Below, piece by piece: positions 10,715-24,350 of a DNA stretch of 64,000 bases. Under the pieces are notes generated by a model that searched no databases, was not told the origin of the DNA, and saw nothing but the letters and a program-made list of their open reading frames with translations. A program made the translations under genes and the position numbers. The DNA lies in NCBI GenBank assembly GCA_023846275.1, contig CM043874.1, positions 30,601,630 through 30,665,629 of the forward strand. Direction: 5' to 3'. This stretch comes from Vanilla planifolia (lineage: Eukaryota > Streptophyta > Magnoliopsida > Asparagales > Orchidaceae). Position 1 is the stretch's first letter. Each line of letters starts with the position of its first letter.

Positions 10715-11570
10715 AGTCATTCAAAGGGGTTAATGACTCTTAATGATAGTCTAATTTTAATAAATGTTTTAAATCTCAATGGTTTAGTTAAAATATTGTT
10801 TAGTTGTGCATTTAAAGGAAAAAAAATTAAAAAAATAGTCTAAGATTCATTTGTTAAAGAAAAAAGTGATATGTAATATCTTGTTAAATTGGATTTTTAT
10901 TAGATAAATGATATCAGTATTTACATAGTAAATTGTATTTCTCTTAACCAAATGTTGTAGTTTCCTACTTGTTTTAAAATCTACAAAATGTGAGCTACAT
11001 AACTACCAATAACTATATACTTAGATTTAGTGATAGATAGAGCTACACAATTTTTTTAGCTGAAGAGTAAAGGAAAGACTAAGAAATTAACATGTTCTTA
11101 TTGCACTTTTCATATCCATTCTATTACCAAAAAAATAAACATCTTAATATGTACCTAGATCAAATCCTAGCTTACTCTTGGGGTACTAAGGACCTAAAGT
11201 AGATGACCCAATAAGGTATCCAAATATATGTTGTACTACTTACAAGTGTTACTCATTAGGATTGGATTGAAATATAGTACTTACACATGCGTTATACATT
11301 CTATCTAATCTACTAGTTATAAGATATAACAAAGAGCATATCATTCTACTATATAGGTTCATATCAATAGATTTGTATTCTTATCTAATGTAGTTATTAA
11401 CATAAAGGTTACCTCTGCTTTCAAATTCTCATATCCAAATTTCTTTAATAATTCTAAAATATACTTAATTTAGGATATGAAAATTCAATTTTTTACTTTC
11501 TTTACATTTAAAAAGTTAATTTTCCCATTAAGGTTTAAAGGAGAAAGCCAAAGGATTAAATATGGTATGT
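10715..11570 (-). pseudogene. Ty1/copia polyprotein fragment (end of reverse transcriptase and RNase H)
   Basis: Read from 11570 down on the minus strand, the translation follows the copia pol order. It shows a GKLTFL-type block, then KYILELLKKFGYENLK (about 11415-11470), then SLLYLITSRLD and FQSNPNE (about 11230-11345). RNase H blocks follow (CSSHFVDF; TRYYISLF), and finally NILTKPL (about 10780), the conserved ending of copia polyproteins. Stops and at least one frameshift make it non-functional. The part upstream, with the YVDD active site, is not seen; the frame is lost near 11570, probably at another insertion or deletion. Orientation and distance fit the polypurine tract and LTR to its left, so together they are the 3' half of one Sirevirus-like element. 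Confidence 0.75.
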
Positions 11571-12059
11571 CACACAAGACATATGGTACATTGAACCTAA
11601 ATGGATTGTACATTGCTTAAATGTTTCGTATTTTTAGCTTACACATACAACATTTGGCTAAGATGTATGGTATATTAGGATACACTAGCCAAAGATGATC
11701 TTTAAATTAATTATAAAGGGATATGGATTAAATCAAGAATAGTCTAATACATGCTTAAATGTTATAAAAATTAAGAAAAATACTATGGGATGAATTTAAG
11801 TCTTTCCTCTTACTTTTAATGGTATGGCATGCAGATTATTTTGAATTCATATACCTTGGATACCTATTAAAAATTTGATAATGTGTAGAATGGATTATAG
11901 AAACCCAAATCTATTTGAGAAAGTAGCATGTCCAAACAATAGAATGGAACAGAAATATTTTTATTAGGAAGAGAGGAATCAATGAATAAAGCTTACATTA
12001 GAAGGGATGTACAACTAGCTAAGAATAAAACTTACTAGAGATAGGAGGCAAAATATAAT
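11571..12059. other. Unclassified AT-rich interval
   Basis: No coding sequence is visible. The words 'gtatggtatattaggatac' and similar recall the LTRs of the gypsy element at 39.5-55.8 kb, but I could not build a convincing alignment. Confidence 0.4.
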
Positions 12060-12600
12060 GTGTCTAGTTGGTCAATTGGTGGAACAATTCTTAAAGATGC
12101 ATCCAAGACACATCATGGATACAACTGATGAGCAAATGTATGGTAATCTAGCATTTTTCATAAATATAATGGCATTGCATTGCATTGGGATACCGAGCCC
12201 TTCTTAGATGAGTGTTTTTTTCGATTTTCTTATAGTTTTTGTAAGATGTCGAGCTACTTTGTTTCTATCTTTTTATGTCAATTTCTAAGTTATTGAGAGC
12301 AGAGTAGCTACAATTTTAATTTGTTGTATGAGATTAAACATTCTCCAATGAAGTCTTAAGCCTAAGTATTGGTGCATTAACTATAATTGTACCAGTGTAA
12401 ACCTTTTTTAATACCCGACAAGGATGCCTCCATTGTTGACTAGTGACCAATTGGATAAGCAAAAGCATGTAGTAAGTTACCTTCATGATCTCTGATGATG
12501 CCCCCTATACTAGAATAATTCTTCTTGCCATTTACATGTATTTTTAGTTTAATAGAGATAGTAGAAGGTGGGTTATAGATACCATTTCATCTCATCAAAC
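12060..12600 (-). pseudogene. LINE fragment: C-terminal RNase H-like (RVT_3) domain
   Basis: On the minus strand a W-x-PP-like linker (about 12580) leads into KIHVNG, then GGIIRDHEGNLLHAFAYPIGH (about 12440-12510) and GIKKGLHWYNYS (about 12380-12420). This is the start of the RVT_3 RNase H-like domain that ends many plant LINE proteins. The rest decays toward 12120. The first catalytic Asp of the 'DGS' motif reads as Asn. No zf-RVT or reverse transcriptase is found upstream (beyond 12650), so the copy is 5'-truncated or cut by a later event. The ORF2 at 1-3141 lacks this domain, so it comes from a different LINE lineage. Confidence 0.7.
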
Positions 12601-15600
12601 TTTCATCTATTTGAATAGGGGAAGCACACCATTCTATCATCGTGCACTATTTTTATTATTAGAAAACACTTGAATTATTGATATTATTTATAATGATTGT
12701 TCAACAACCATGATATTTATAACCAAATTGTTTTAAAATTTTAAAACAAAATTTTTGTAAGGAGAAATAGTAAACCACAATTTTTAACTAAAATTAAAAA
12801 GAGAAAGCCTTGAAACTTAGTAAAGAAGATTGAAAAGTATGATTGAACTTGATCATATCAATTTCTTAATATATGTTATTTATACACAAAACTATTAAAA
12901 TAATTATAAAATATTAAAGAGTGTCATAATCTCAAACTTAGTCAAAAATATTAGTTGAGCATATTAATAGAAAGAATTATTTGAGACAAACTCAATGATG
13001 TTGAGTTTGTAGTTTTTAGAGACCTAGAGAATTTTTTATTAATTTTAAAGATGTGGGTATACTTGTATTTATAAAGAGGTTACTTAGGATAGATTTGTAA
13101 TTTTTTAGATTTTGTCTTAGGTTAAATTCGATTGGTAGATAATAGATTTACAAATTTTGAAATGTTGGATGTGCTAGAATAGATTTGCAATTTCAAAATT
13201 TTTGACTTATGTCTAATATATTTTATGGAGTAGAAAATTATAAATAATAGAATACTAAAGGGGTATAATATAAATTTGGTCGATTTGGGTTTTCACAAAC
13301 TTTTTTAGACTATTTGGTGTGATGAAAGAAGTGTTTTTCAGTAAAAATTATTTATCTGAATTAAATGCAATGAAAATAATTAAATTTAAGAAATTAATTT
13401 TAATTTGCATGCATAATTTGATGGCATGCATAATATTTTTTTGTACTTATAAAAATAAGATAAGTTATAGAATCTTTGTGAAAGCTTTGTTGTAGCTTAA
13501 GGAAGAAATTGAAAGAAAGAGGAGGAAAAGAAAGGTTATGAAAAAGAAATAAAAAAGGATCAAAGCAATAGTCACTTAAGAAAAGGAAGCATTTAAGTAA
13601 CTTATGATAAATTCCTTTCAATTTTAAGCATCATTGTACTCTGGTGTAAGTAAGAAGTGTTTTTAAAATAGTTCAGATGTAATTTGAGGTGAGTTAGAAA
13701 TGTTTTACAGTGGAACCTAGATGATTAAATAATAGAATGAGTTGTTACATGTATCGCATACCAGAATTGTATGGTAGGATAAACTGAGAATCTAACAACA
13801 ATATGAGTCATAAGGCTACAATAATGGGTTGTACGAGGTTTATTGAATGGATCATACTAAGTTGATTCTAATGATTGTTCTATTACACAAATGGGCTAAT
13901 CATATAGGGATAATAAGGGTATTATACTATATGATTAATTTGAGTTTAGGTTAAGATTGATAAGATGAACTGATTAACAGATCATTCAATATGTTTTCCA
14001 TATTAGTACAATTAGAAGATGATGTGAGTAATTTGTGAGAGAGAAATAAAATAATATAAAATAAATAATTTAGCTTTCATACAATATTATTTTATCGATC
14101 ATACTGGGAAATTATAAGAAATATGCTATAACAGAAGGGTATTATATGTAGATGTATGGTACAATATTCTCAGAGGACTTATAGATCAAACTGAACAAAC
14201 ATGTTGAGTAATAGAAAATAGATAGAATTTTATGGTATGATAAAGGGATCGTACCTATACAATTTGTGATATAAAATGTTTTACATGATTAGATGTACTG
14301 TAGATATTGAGATCATACATATATAATATTATGCAGATTTCTTAGTTTTATATGATCGTAGGATATGATTAAGGAATTATACTAATGTGAGTTTTCCAAG
14401 AAACTTAAAATCCTAAAAGAGATTAATAAGATTGCACTTACTTTTTAAACATATCACATATAAGATATATGGTTACTATTACATATACATGGCATTATAA
14501 GAAATCAAGAAAAGAATGTGATTAGAAAAGGAAGTCAACTCTTAGATTTAGGTAAGTATGTTTAGTAACTATGATATAAATATATTAATAAATTATATTA
14601 TATTTTTATTTATAAAATGATAATCTTTTTATTAATATAAATAGCATATTTTTTGATCAAATATTTTATAAATATGTTATTCTTTTGTAACATTATATAA
14701 AAGGTTACTAACATACAACATAATATGAAAATCTAAAAGATAATGAATAAAAAGTAATTTGGAATGTAAATATCTGGCATGTTGAATTATTAAATAAGGA
14801 AATAGAATAGATTAAATGTCATATACTTAAAGGCATTATATTTATATATTACTAGAGCATATTATGATCTCATAAGATAAGGATACTAATCTATGATCAT
14901 ATGATACTAATTTATATGATTAAGACAAAGTTGCCCCATATACATGATACAAGGTTAGGAAAGCTTGCTTGTTTTAACATAATTCTGATATACATAATGT
15001 AGGGCAAGGACAAACCTTAAGGGAGAGGACACCCTTATGATGTTTTATGAATTTAGTTCTAATGGATAACGTTCTATAGAGGGAAAATATGAGTTACATA
15101 GTAGAAGTAGAATTTGTTTTATCTTAATATTTCAAGATATAAAGAATAAAAATGGGAAGAAAATAGAATATACATGTTCATGTTTATATTGTTTGTTAGA
15201 TTTATTAATTTATTTGTATCATGTTTTATATAATTATGGGCATTGTTATACCTTTTTTTATTATAATATTAGTTTTATATATTTATATCTTATTAGTTAT
15301 TTATTGAGATCTATAAAGTCTTATTAGTATTTACATCATAATTAATACATCTACTACAATAAGAGTTGAGCTCTTTGATGATATGAATAAAAATTATGCT
15401 TATTAGTTGGCACAATGGTTGGTTAGACTTATCAAAATATTTATGATTAAGATGATTTATGTTAGTTATCTAACTTGATTATTTATTTGTATTGATATTT
15501 CATTTAGTTTATTCGACAAAGATGACTTATTGATGGATATTGGATCACTTGTAGGTCTCTACTTAGGGTATTATGTCCTCATCTATTTATTTCAAATGTG

Positions 15601-17699
15601 CATAATCTTTGATCTTTGCTATATTTAAGTTGATGGTGAAGTGGAGCCCTAATAGGTTTGTATTAGATCTTTGGTTAAGGATTAAGTGGGATATGTGAGG
15701 ACACTAACATGTATATATATCTACATCATTCTAACTTAATTATAAGTGATGTTAAAAGTTTTGATTAAATAAATTTAGAGTTATGGATAGAAATGAAATG
15801 TTAATAAGGATAAAGGAAAATGAAAATAGATGGATTGATTTAAGATTATTAATAAAAAGAAAGGTGAGAGAAGAAAAAGGGATGGCTATTACATCCTATG
15901 CGTTTCACTTACAAAAAATCTTGGCATAGCATTGCCATCTATAAACAAGTTGGGACTAGTAAGAAGTTAACAACAGATTAAGGGAATCAAATTAGCTTCA
16001 AACCTGGAGGATTTGGAAAGTGTGGTAATTATTTTATGTGGTAATGAGGAAATTATGGATTACACATGATAATAATAGTACAATGTTTGATATGTGAAGA
16101 ATTAAGACACATTGTCAGAGTATCTCTTAAGAAAAATATTTTAGGTTATCTCTTATAAGTCATGATTTAGAAGAATTTAATTCTTAATAGATTATCATAT
16201 AATCCAAGGATTAGCAAATGTATTTAGTGTAGTAGATGGAACCACAAGGATTGTAAACAAAAATTTATTAGAATATTAAGATTTTTCTTTTGTAAGGAAT
16301 TAAGACATTGTAAAAGAAGGTTTTAGTGGCAAGTTAAGAAAATATCAATTGTGAGCCTCTATGTGCATTGTAATTTAAACTTTGGATATATAAGCATTTG
16401 CCAAGACCTTGGATGAAGATAGAAAAGCTTAGGATGAGACTTATGGATATGTTATGTTTTCTCTAAGAAACTAATAAGAAAACAATGTTGGTTAAACCCT
16501 TGATTTGATCATGTTCCTTTTGTAAGACCATGAAATATAAGGGTAAAATTCAAGGCCTTGTGAAAATTAAGGTTAGCTTCAACAAGTAAGATCCTAGATG
16601 AAATTAAGGTTAGACAAAAAATAAGAAAATAGGTTAATATATTCTAAATAATTGAGTTGGGGTTTAGTAGAACCCTTAGATTTTTAGATGTAATGGACCT
16701 TTTTATTATGCATGCTAACTTAAGAGATAGACAAATTAGTTATCCTACTTCTTAAACTTGGTTATAATTACAAGTGGATGGTTGAGCTTATAGGAGGAGG
16801 GTCATATTACATGGTAACAACATTTAGGATTAGTTAGAAGACATTGTATAAATAGTCACATAAGGGAATAATTACATATTTAGTCTTATGAGAAATAACA
16901 TGATGTGTTATGTTATAAAAAAGAGTATATGTGATTGTTAAAGACTCCTAGAACCCTATAGGATTGGATTATATACCAATATTTTCTTGTAAAATACTAG
17001 ATTACATTATGTGATAAGAGTGATAGACACTATCATGATTCTCTTGAATAAGAGAGTGAATTAGAATAAGCATAGACACTAAACATCTGTTTAGCCACAT
17101 TATTAGAATATATATTTACTTAAATGATAGATCGTAATTTCTTATAGTAGTTAGTAATTGATGTTATTCATTTACATGATTTACTTAGTTGTTACATATC
17201 TATTACTTAGATATTACATGGTAGTTTTATAATATGGCTCAATGATTCTTTATTGAACCTTCCAGCTCAACCTTTTATATTTTTTTTGGATGAAAGAGTT
17301 AGGAGTTGAGTGAGAGTCAACCTAGAGATCATCAGAGTTTGTATAATAGTTGGAGAATTATCTCTTTCATTTTAGCATCATTAGAAATAGATATGATCTT
17401 ATTTATCATAAATTATATTTATTAGACATGGAATTATGTTGGATTATTTTTTATACATGGTAATTATTATTATAATTTTTATTAGACTTTAGTTATTATT
17501 TCATAATATTACTTTGTTTTGAATTTATATTTGAGTAATTTATTAATTACATGAATTTTTTATTATGAGAATATTTATATGAATTTATAATAAAATTTGT
17601 AGGTATGTTTAAAATTATGAATTTGGATTTGTTATATTTGTGGTTTTGAAAAATAAAATCACATGTAACAAATTTCATAGATAAAAAGTCAAAATCATT
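12601..17699. other. 5.1 kb AT-rich interval without recognisable genes
   Basis: No reading frame above 75 codons has any protein-like character. Repeated words such as 'gtatgatcatac' between 13700 and 14400 resemble the reverse complement of the gypsy LTRs (41.6-42.4 and 55.0-55.8 kb), so part of it may be an old LTR in the opposite orientation. A homogeneous A/T-only stretch occurs near 14570-14700. Confidence 0.45.
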
Positions 17700-20600
17700 T
17701 TTTATGTTTAATTTAATAATGCAATTTTGCTTCTAATTTTCTCATTGAGAAAACCCATAAGTTCCTAGATATAAGTATATTCTCAATAATGTCTCTTTCT
17801 TTTAAAAAAACTGGATTGCTTAGGAGAAATAATATTTTGTAGAATTGTGTGGAATCTACTAGCCAATAGCTTGCAGAGTATCTTTTTAGAGAAGTTGCAA
17901 GCACATATTAGTCATAACTCTTTAATCAACCCAAGGTTTTGAGTCTTCAAATTATGTTAGAACATAAAATACCTATAAGTATTGGACTTGCATCAACGAA
18001 ATCTACTATAAAATCAAGTGCATCCAATGTAATGATGTCCCAACACTTTATGAAAAATAGCTATTAAACCCATGTAGTGTACTATCTTTATCTAATTGAA
18101 AAAAGGTTCTTTGACCCCCTCTAATTTTACTTTTTTACAAGGAGTATATTCTCTTCCTTAGAAATCAACATAGGCATATTTCTTAAGTTTTCTTCATCAT
18201 AATTTACCTTTTTCTCATAGAGTTGATCTTCGAAGAATTGCTCTACTGATTATTACATTTGTTTATGACTAGATAATGTATGACCATTTGAATCTTTAAT
18301 ATTAGTAATATTGAGTTGTGTCTTTTTATCCTTCACTATTGCATAAAATAATGTAGTTTTTTCTCTCTTTCCTTCAACCATTTGGTTCCAATGTTTTGTC
18401 ACCAATAGATTTATTTTATATTTAGTTGTTCTATGAGGTAGTGGTTAACTTTGTTATGCAATTCCTATCTTTCTTTATTTGACTCTCTTTAAGCCTCCTT
18501 TCCCTATCCTTCATGACTTCTTTTGATCTTTTAATGGCTTGAAAGATGTCACCAAATGTATTTTGTTCCATTTTTTAAGACACTTCTTCAATCTTCTTAA
18601 CTTGAAAGATAAAGCTAACATGCCTAGCTAATGAATTAGAATTATGCAATTCTTTTCCACTACTTGTAAAAAGTTGGATGGGTTTTCCATATATTTTGAA
18701 ACCTAAATTACTTAGGATTAGGATCCTATACTTTAGGATGTTGTAACACTAGTAGAGAATGGTTAGATAGCATTTTATAGAGGTGTTGAACAATTGCATC
18801 TGTATTAAGTTCTATCCATTCCTTATTTACTAGTACCTTATCAAGTCTCTTCCAAACCCATTTTTATTTTCTTTTACCTTCCCAAGTAATGGGTGTGCTA
18901 AGAAAGGAAGGTATTTTAGGTTACATTGGTTTATATAATCTATAAATTCATGATTTGTTTCTAGGGAGGGGGTGGAGGATCCCTTCTATTCATACATGAA
19001 GGTAATTTCATTAAAACCACCCCTAATTATCCATGGTTCCTTTTGATTTGTCACAGCCATTATTAATTTGTTCCATAATTTCTTCTCTCTATCCTTGTAC
19101 ACTTTGCATACACAAATATATAGTTTATGGATAATTGACTTCTAGATTTTGTAGGTAAATACATTAGTCATCATCATGTATTATATCACATTGAATATTA
19201 TCTTTTCATAGTATCCAAATTTTGTTGGATATGGTTTCTCGGTAGTAAGAATAACCCAAGGTAGATGCCAAACTAGTTAGCTTCTCCTCTTTAGCCATTG
19301 ATTTAAGTAGAGCTACTAGTGTTGGTTATTGGACCTAATTATGTGTTTGAGGAAAGAAATTATTTTGGTATTTATAACTCCTTTCATGTTGTATATAAGA
19401 GTGCTATCCATTAATTAGTGATTGATATGCAATTTATACTACTTTTGAGAGTCTATGATTTCCCTTCTAAGTGGTTCAACACTCCAAGCCTTTCTTGTCT
19501 ATCCTTTTTGATGTTTTTGTCTATATAAGGTTGAAATCATCTTTGTCAAATAGAATTAATTTTGAATTGATTTCTCTTTCATGAATTGAAATTCATTACT
19601 AAAATCTTGTAAAACTTGAAGGTCCAATTTTCTTTGGTTTTGTTCGTGAGAGTCCTCAAAATTGAAGACATTGATTTAAAGCATTAATTAATGAATAGTC
19701 ATCTGAGAATTTTGTTGATGTTATTTTCCTCCCATTATTAGTCATCTTGAATTTAGATCATCTTGCATAATCCTATAATTATGATCCTTTTCATATTGAG
19801 GTGTTTGAGATTGAGAACCATTCTCTAAATCCTTTGAGAATGCATGAACTTTAGGCTCTAATGTTGATATATTTAGTTCTTACATAGAGTTGTCATTATT
19901 CCCTACTTGATTTATCTGAATGATAGGTTGATTTGCTTCTTTTGTAGTAGTTTGTGTCTATCTTTATTGCATCATCTTTATAGTTTGAAGATGAATGCTC
20001 TTATTTATAGCAATTGTTGCAATAATGGCGAATTCTCAAACTAAATCTCCTACCAAAACCTTTTGGACAAACAACCCTTCTACATGATTCTAATTCTCTT
20101 TGGTGATTCCTTTGCTATATCAATTTTCATGCAAACTTTTGATATGCTAGGCTTGGTTAAATTCAAAGTTGTAACGCCCACCTTCAATCGATTTCCAATT
20201 ATAGAGGCTATGAGTATAAAGCTGCCTTGACATGAATATGTAGATGTTTAAAAGATACCCAAATAGACTCTAGGGATAATTTAGTAGTAAGGTGAAACTC
20301 TAAATGCCACTTAAAAATTCACATTTGAAAGTCTACTATATTCCATGATATATGTAGGCAATAGACAAAGTTTTCTTCCTTCTCAAATCTAAGTAATACA
20401 TGCCTGCTATGTAATAAGTTGATTTTAACCTTTCTTTGAAAACCAATTATGTTGAATGCTTTTCTAATTGTCTCCATATTAGGCCTATTAGAGGAAAAGT
20501 TTTTTAGTAATGTCATTTTAAATGATTTAGCCATTTTCTTGATATCATCCTCCTCAAAGAAGATTTTTTATTGTCCTTTATAAGTTGAAGGTGACTTAAT

Positions 20601-20900
20601 TTTGATTAGAGAATGCTCTATTGGTCCACCCAAAATCTCAATAAATGATTGATTAAATTAGGGAGATCCCTTCAAACCCATCGCAATTGTTATAAGATAA
20701 ACTGTTTTATGAGTAAATAATAGAGATTTGGTTGTAAACATGCCATTATGACTATGATCATCACTAAAACCTTTGTTAGAGATCTCATTTGACAAGGTCA
20801 ATTTTCCTATGCTAACCATCATCTGTCCCTTGTTCTCAATTTCCTTATCACTTGTTGATTATGCCAATGCATTCTTTTAGATTAAATGGTACTTTTTTTA
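17700..20900 (-). pseudogene. Decayed LINE: ORF1 and first half of ORF2
   Basis: Reading down the minus strand, ORF1 begins near 20900 with a LGGPIEHS-type stretch and STYKGQ. The DUF4283 domain follows (20319-20560: LLKNFSSNRPNMETIRKAF, HSRHVLLRFEKEENF), then WVSF and a CCHC knuckle (19986-20028) whose last Cys is Tyr. ORF2 has endonuclease blocks (NMKGVINTKIISF near 19400, SNKIW, LYICVCKVYKDREKKLW) and GGFNEI near 18985, where active enzymes have GDFNEI. A linker follows, and the reverse transcriptase start has LKERDIIENIL (17713-17904). The frame is lost at about 17700, before the catalytic region, so the 3' half is missing. ORF1 here binds RNA and ORF2 would nick and copy; all are dead. 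Confidence 0.8.
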
Positions 20901-21753
20901 CTTACATTACTATTATAAGGTTTATCTTCTTGGAGTCTTATGAATAGATTTTGATCTATTATGATTTTCTTTTAATCTCTACAACATAAATTAGATGTAA
21001 TTAAATCAATAACAATTTATTTCATAATTTTTGCATGCTCAAAAGCATTCTACAAAACACAATCTTATTTCTTTTTTTGTTATAGTACTCACTTATCATA
21101 CATTTTTATGGCATATCATACATGACTTATTTGACAATGAAAAACCATTATCTAATTATATTAATATTTTTCTTTGAAATATTTTAGATCATATATCTCA
21201 AGATTATTTAAGTGAACTAATTCAAGAGCTTGGTCTTTACTCAAAAGCTTAGTTGAAGGTGTTTGATGAGAGTGTTTGTTGAAGATGTTACTGGCATTAA
21301 ACATGAAGCTTAAGCATGTTTGGAGAAGATTCTTTATGGAGTCTCTTTAGTTTGTTTTTATCATGTTAAGATCTATTGCAATATTCTTGAGCAATATGAC
21401 AAAAAATGAGGTTTTGAGTGTGCGAGACAAAAGTGTTTCAAAGTTCATTTTCACTAATCTATGCTTGTTATGGCATACATTTAAAGAATATTTTATATCT
21501 ATAGAATTACCTTGTTAGAGATTTAAGTATACATTTGCATTCACAACACATGTAAAAAACTCATAAAATGAAAAACCTTAAAAATACCCAAAACATTGAT
21601 TATAACATATATGACAATGTACCAAACTTAAAATGCATTAACATTAAATGAGTAAGTACATAAGTTAAGAGAAGAATATGTTGAACAAAAAATAGTAAAT
21701 TGAGCAATTCATATAATGTATTTCATTATCATACTATTCATTCAATTTAATTA
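20901..21753. other. AT-rich interval, nothing recognised
   Basis: No coding or structural signal stands out. It lies just upstream of the decayed LINE ORF1 and may include its 5' UTR. Confidence 0.4.
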
Positions 21754-24350
21754 TGTTACACCCCTCATTTTGGATAGCTTAGATTTGGACATTAATCATC
21801 AACTTAGGTGATTCCTTTCCCACTTGATTTTGTGAACTAAATGCTTTAATTTGAGTTCGAATTGATTTCTTTATGTGCATAAGATGAGTGAAAAGATGCA
21901 TATGTTCACCTTATATGACCATAAACTTATCTACAATCATGAGATAGTGTTACAATTTACATAAAATACTTAAATTTAGGAAATCCATGGAGACAACATG
22001 TCTAAGGAATGTATAGAATTCAAATTGTCCTTGATTACATGCAATTTAGGAAAGAAAATTTAATGCTCAAAACCATAGCCATGGCACTTCATGTGGCTCC
22101 CCTAAATAAAGAAGGTTTTAACCATCTATTAAGGATATGGGGTAGTTTTTTCAAGTGGAATTGAGAGGAAAACTATAGGACTTTGCATAGGAATTAATAT
22201 TTGCCATGTGTTTGCAAAGAGAATTAGATACTTAATTGATTATTGTGGTTCTTTAATTATAGTAATCTTAAATGGATGGGTAGATAAGGTCTCATAAGAA
22301 GTTTGGATAGATTTTTAGAATCCTTTGCCATGAGTGAGATTGAGGAGATCCAAATTGAGAGGAGCCATGGAAAGAAGACAAGCTATGAGGAAGGAAAAAG
22401 GAAGGAAAACTATAAGCTTGAAGTAAGAAGGAGAAGGCTTTCTTTGGAGTAGTCCTCTACATGACTTAAAGGTAGGATGAACTTAAAGAACATGTATTAA
22501 ACCTTGTTATAAGCTAGGTAATAATTGAATATTTTGTTAAAGCATGCATGTTATAATACTTGGGTTTAATTATGATGAGTTAGTCCATGCTCCTTCCATA
22601 TGAAATTTAGATCTAGTTGTTAATTCCAATGTTGTAGAATGCATGACGTAATGCTAGGAAATTAAAATTTAATGCATCTTTATGATGTAACACTTATGTT
22701 TTTTTCATGAGAATTAAATCTAGATCTATGGAAATGAATATTATCACCAAAAATAAGACATTTTACTATTTAATGCATGCTTAAGTCTATGGCATGATTT
22801 ATTACATGATGATGTGAAATTAGCTTGATTAGTGTTAAAGTTTTACCTAGCCAAGACTCATGCTCTTTGATGTGAATATTTTCATGCAAAAGTTTGATAG
22901 CTTATGTGATGGATCTCATGATTTTGGTAGATTAATTCTTGCATAAAAGGAATCATGAATGCCAATGTGTTGTGTTATGTTTTAAAGGAAGGTACCATGA
23001 AACTGAGGTTTGATTAATGTTATAATTTTAATTCATGCTCATATGGCCAAGAAAATATGATTATTGAATGACCTTCAAATATTCTATTTTTATAATATGG
23101 TTTATTTTATGTGAAAAAGGAAGAAAATCAAGATCCACGACTACATTATAATCCTACTAAAGAGGACTCAACACATTCCATTTTTATGATACTTAGAACT
23201 TATGATTTAGATTGAATAATAAAAGTTTACCTCATGGATAACTCATGATTTCCTAGAACAATGCCATGGCATTATGCGATGAGTAGTTAATCCATGATGC
23301 TTTGTGTATGTTGCTAGAGAGTAGTATCATGACAATGATTTTATCCAAGAAAGAACCAAGAAGGCGAAGGAAAAGGATTTACTTTATTCTTGTCCAATTA
23401 GATTCCAAGTTTAGTCTATGAACCCTAGGTTGGAAATTACATTTATAGCAAAACCTAGTAATGATTCTTTTGGCCAAAATCTATGTATGCCTCAGGTATA
23501 CCCATATATCTTGGTTACAAGGCTTGGATAAGGCCATATGAGGCATGATTAAGACTTTAAGAGAATTTCGAATGGTTTTTATGGTGCTTAGAGCTCCCAG
23601 TTTCTAGGTGAGAAGCATAAGGACTCAACTTGAACATTAGAAGAAGACTAAGTTTAGTGAAGGTCTTGGTTAGGCTAAAAACATTTGTTAGGAGTTGGGT
23701 ATGAATGGTTAGGTTGAAATTAGAAAAGGTTTAGCCTTGAACATGAAGAGAATCAACATGTGTTATCTAAGGATGATATATGATTTTTGGTCATGTGTGA
23801 ACTCAAGTTAATAAATGATATTCTTGGCATTGCATGATTAGAGTTAGATGATTATAGTCTTTGCCATGATTTATTTGGATTACAGATGATGATCATGATA
23901 TCACACAATTCAACTTGGAGGATGAACAGTTAGGACAATTATAACATCTAAGGATAAAGAAGTTGTATAAATCTAAAATTAGTGTGATAATCTAGTCTTT
24001 ACATGATTGATGTATGAGGATTAGATTTTAGTAAAAAATAAAGTAAAGCTTAAGTCAAGTGTTAAAATAATAATGGTTAGGCTTGGAGATTACTTGTCGT
24101 GGATGGAATTTAGGACTTAGTGGTTAATATAAACGAAGTAAATTTTAAGTAAATTATGGATTTAAGTAAGATGTATTTTTAAACCAAACCTATGTATGTA
24201 CTTTTGTGGCAAAAAGGGTGGTTAGTTATTCTTTTAATTGGGTTAGCTTAAGGTATCCAAATAAGATAAATAAGGTTTAGATCAAACCTTAAGATGAAGT
24301 ATAATTCAACAAGATGAAGGTGAATTATTAAAAATAAAATATTAAGTTTC
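21754..24350. repeat. Possible solo LTR of a Ty3/gypsy element
   Basis: It starts TGTTACACCCCTC, very like the end TGTTACACCC of the gypsy LTR at 39504. It continues for about 2.6 kb with no coding sequence and a purine-rich block near 22370-22450 like those in plant gypsy LTRs. No second copy, polypurine tract or primer-binding site was found beside it, and the far end is not defined. It could equally be unrelated sequence that happens to carry the terminal motif. Confidence 0.3.

Noticed and set aside
13600..14500. Opposite-orientation copy of the gypsy LTR
   Set aside because: Shared short words but no continuous alignment that I could establish by eye; mentioned only as a possibility.
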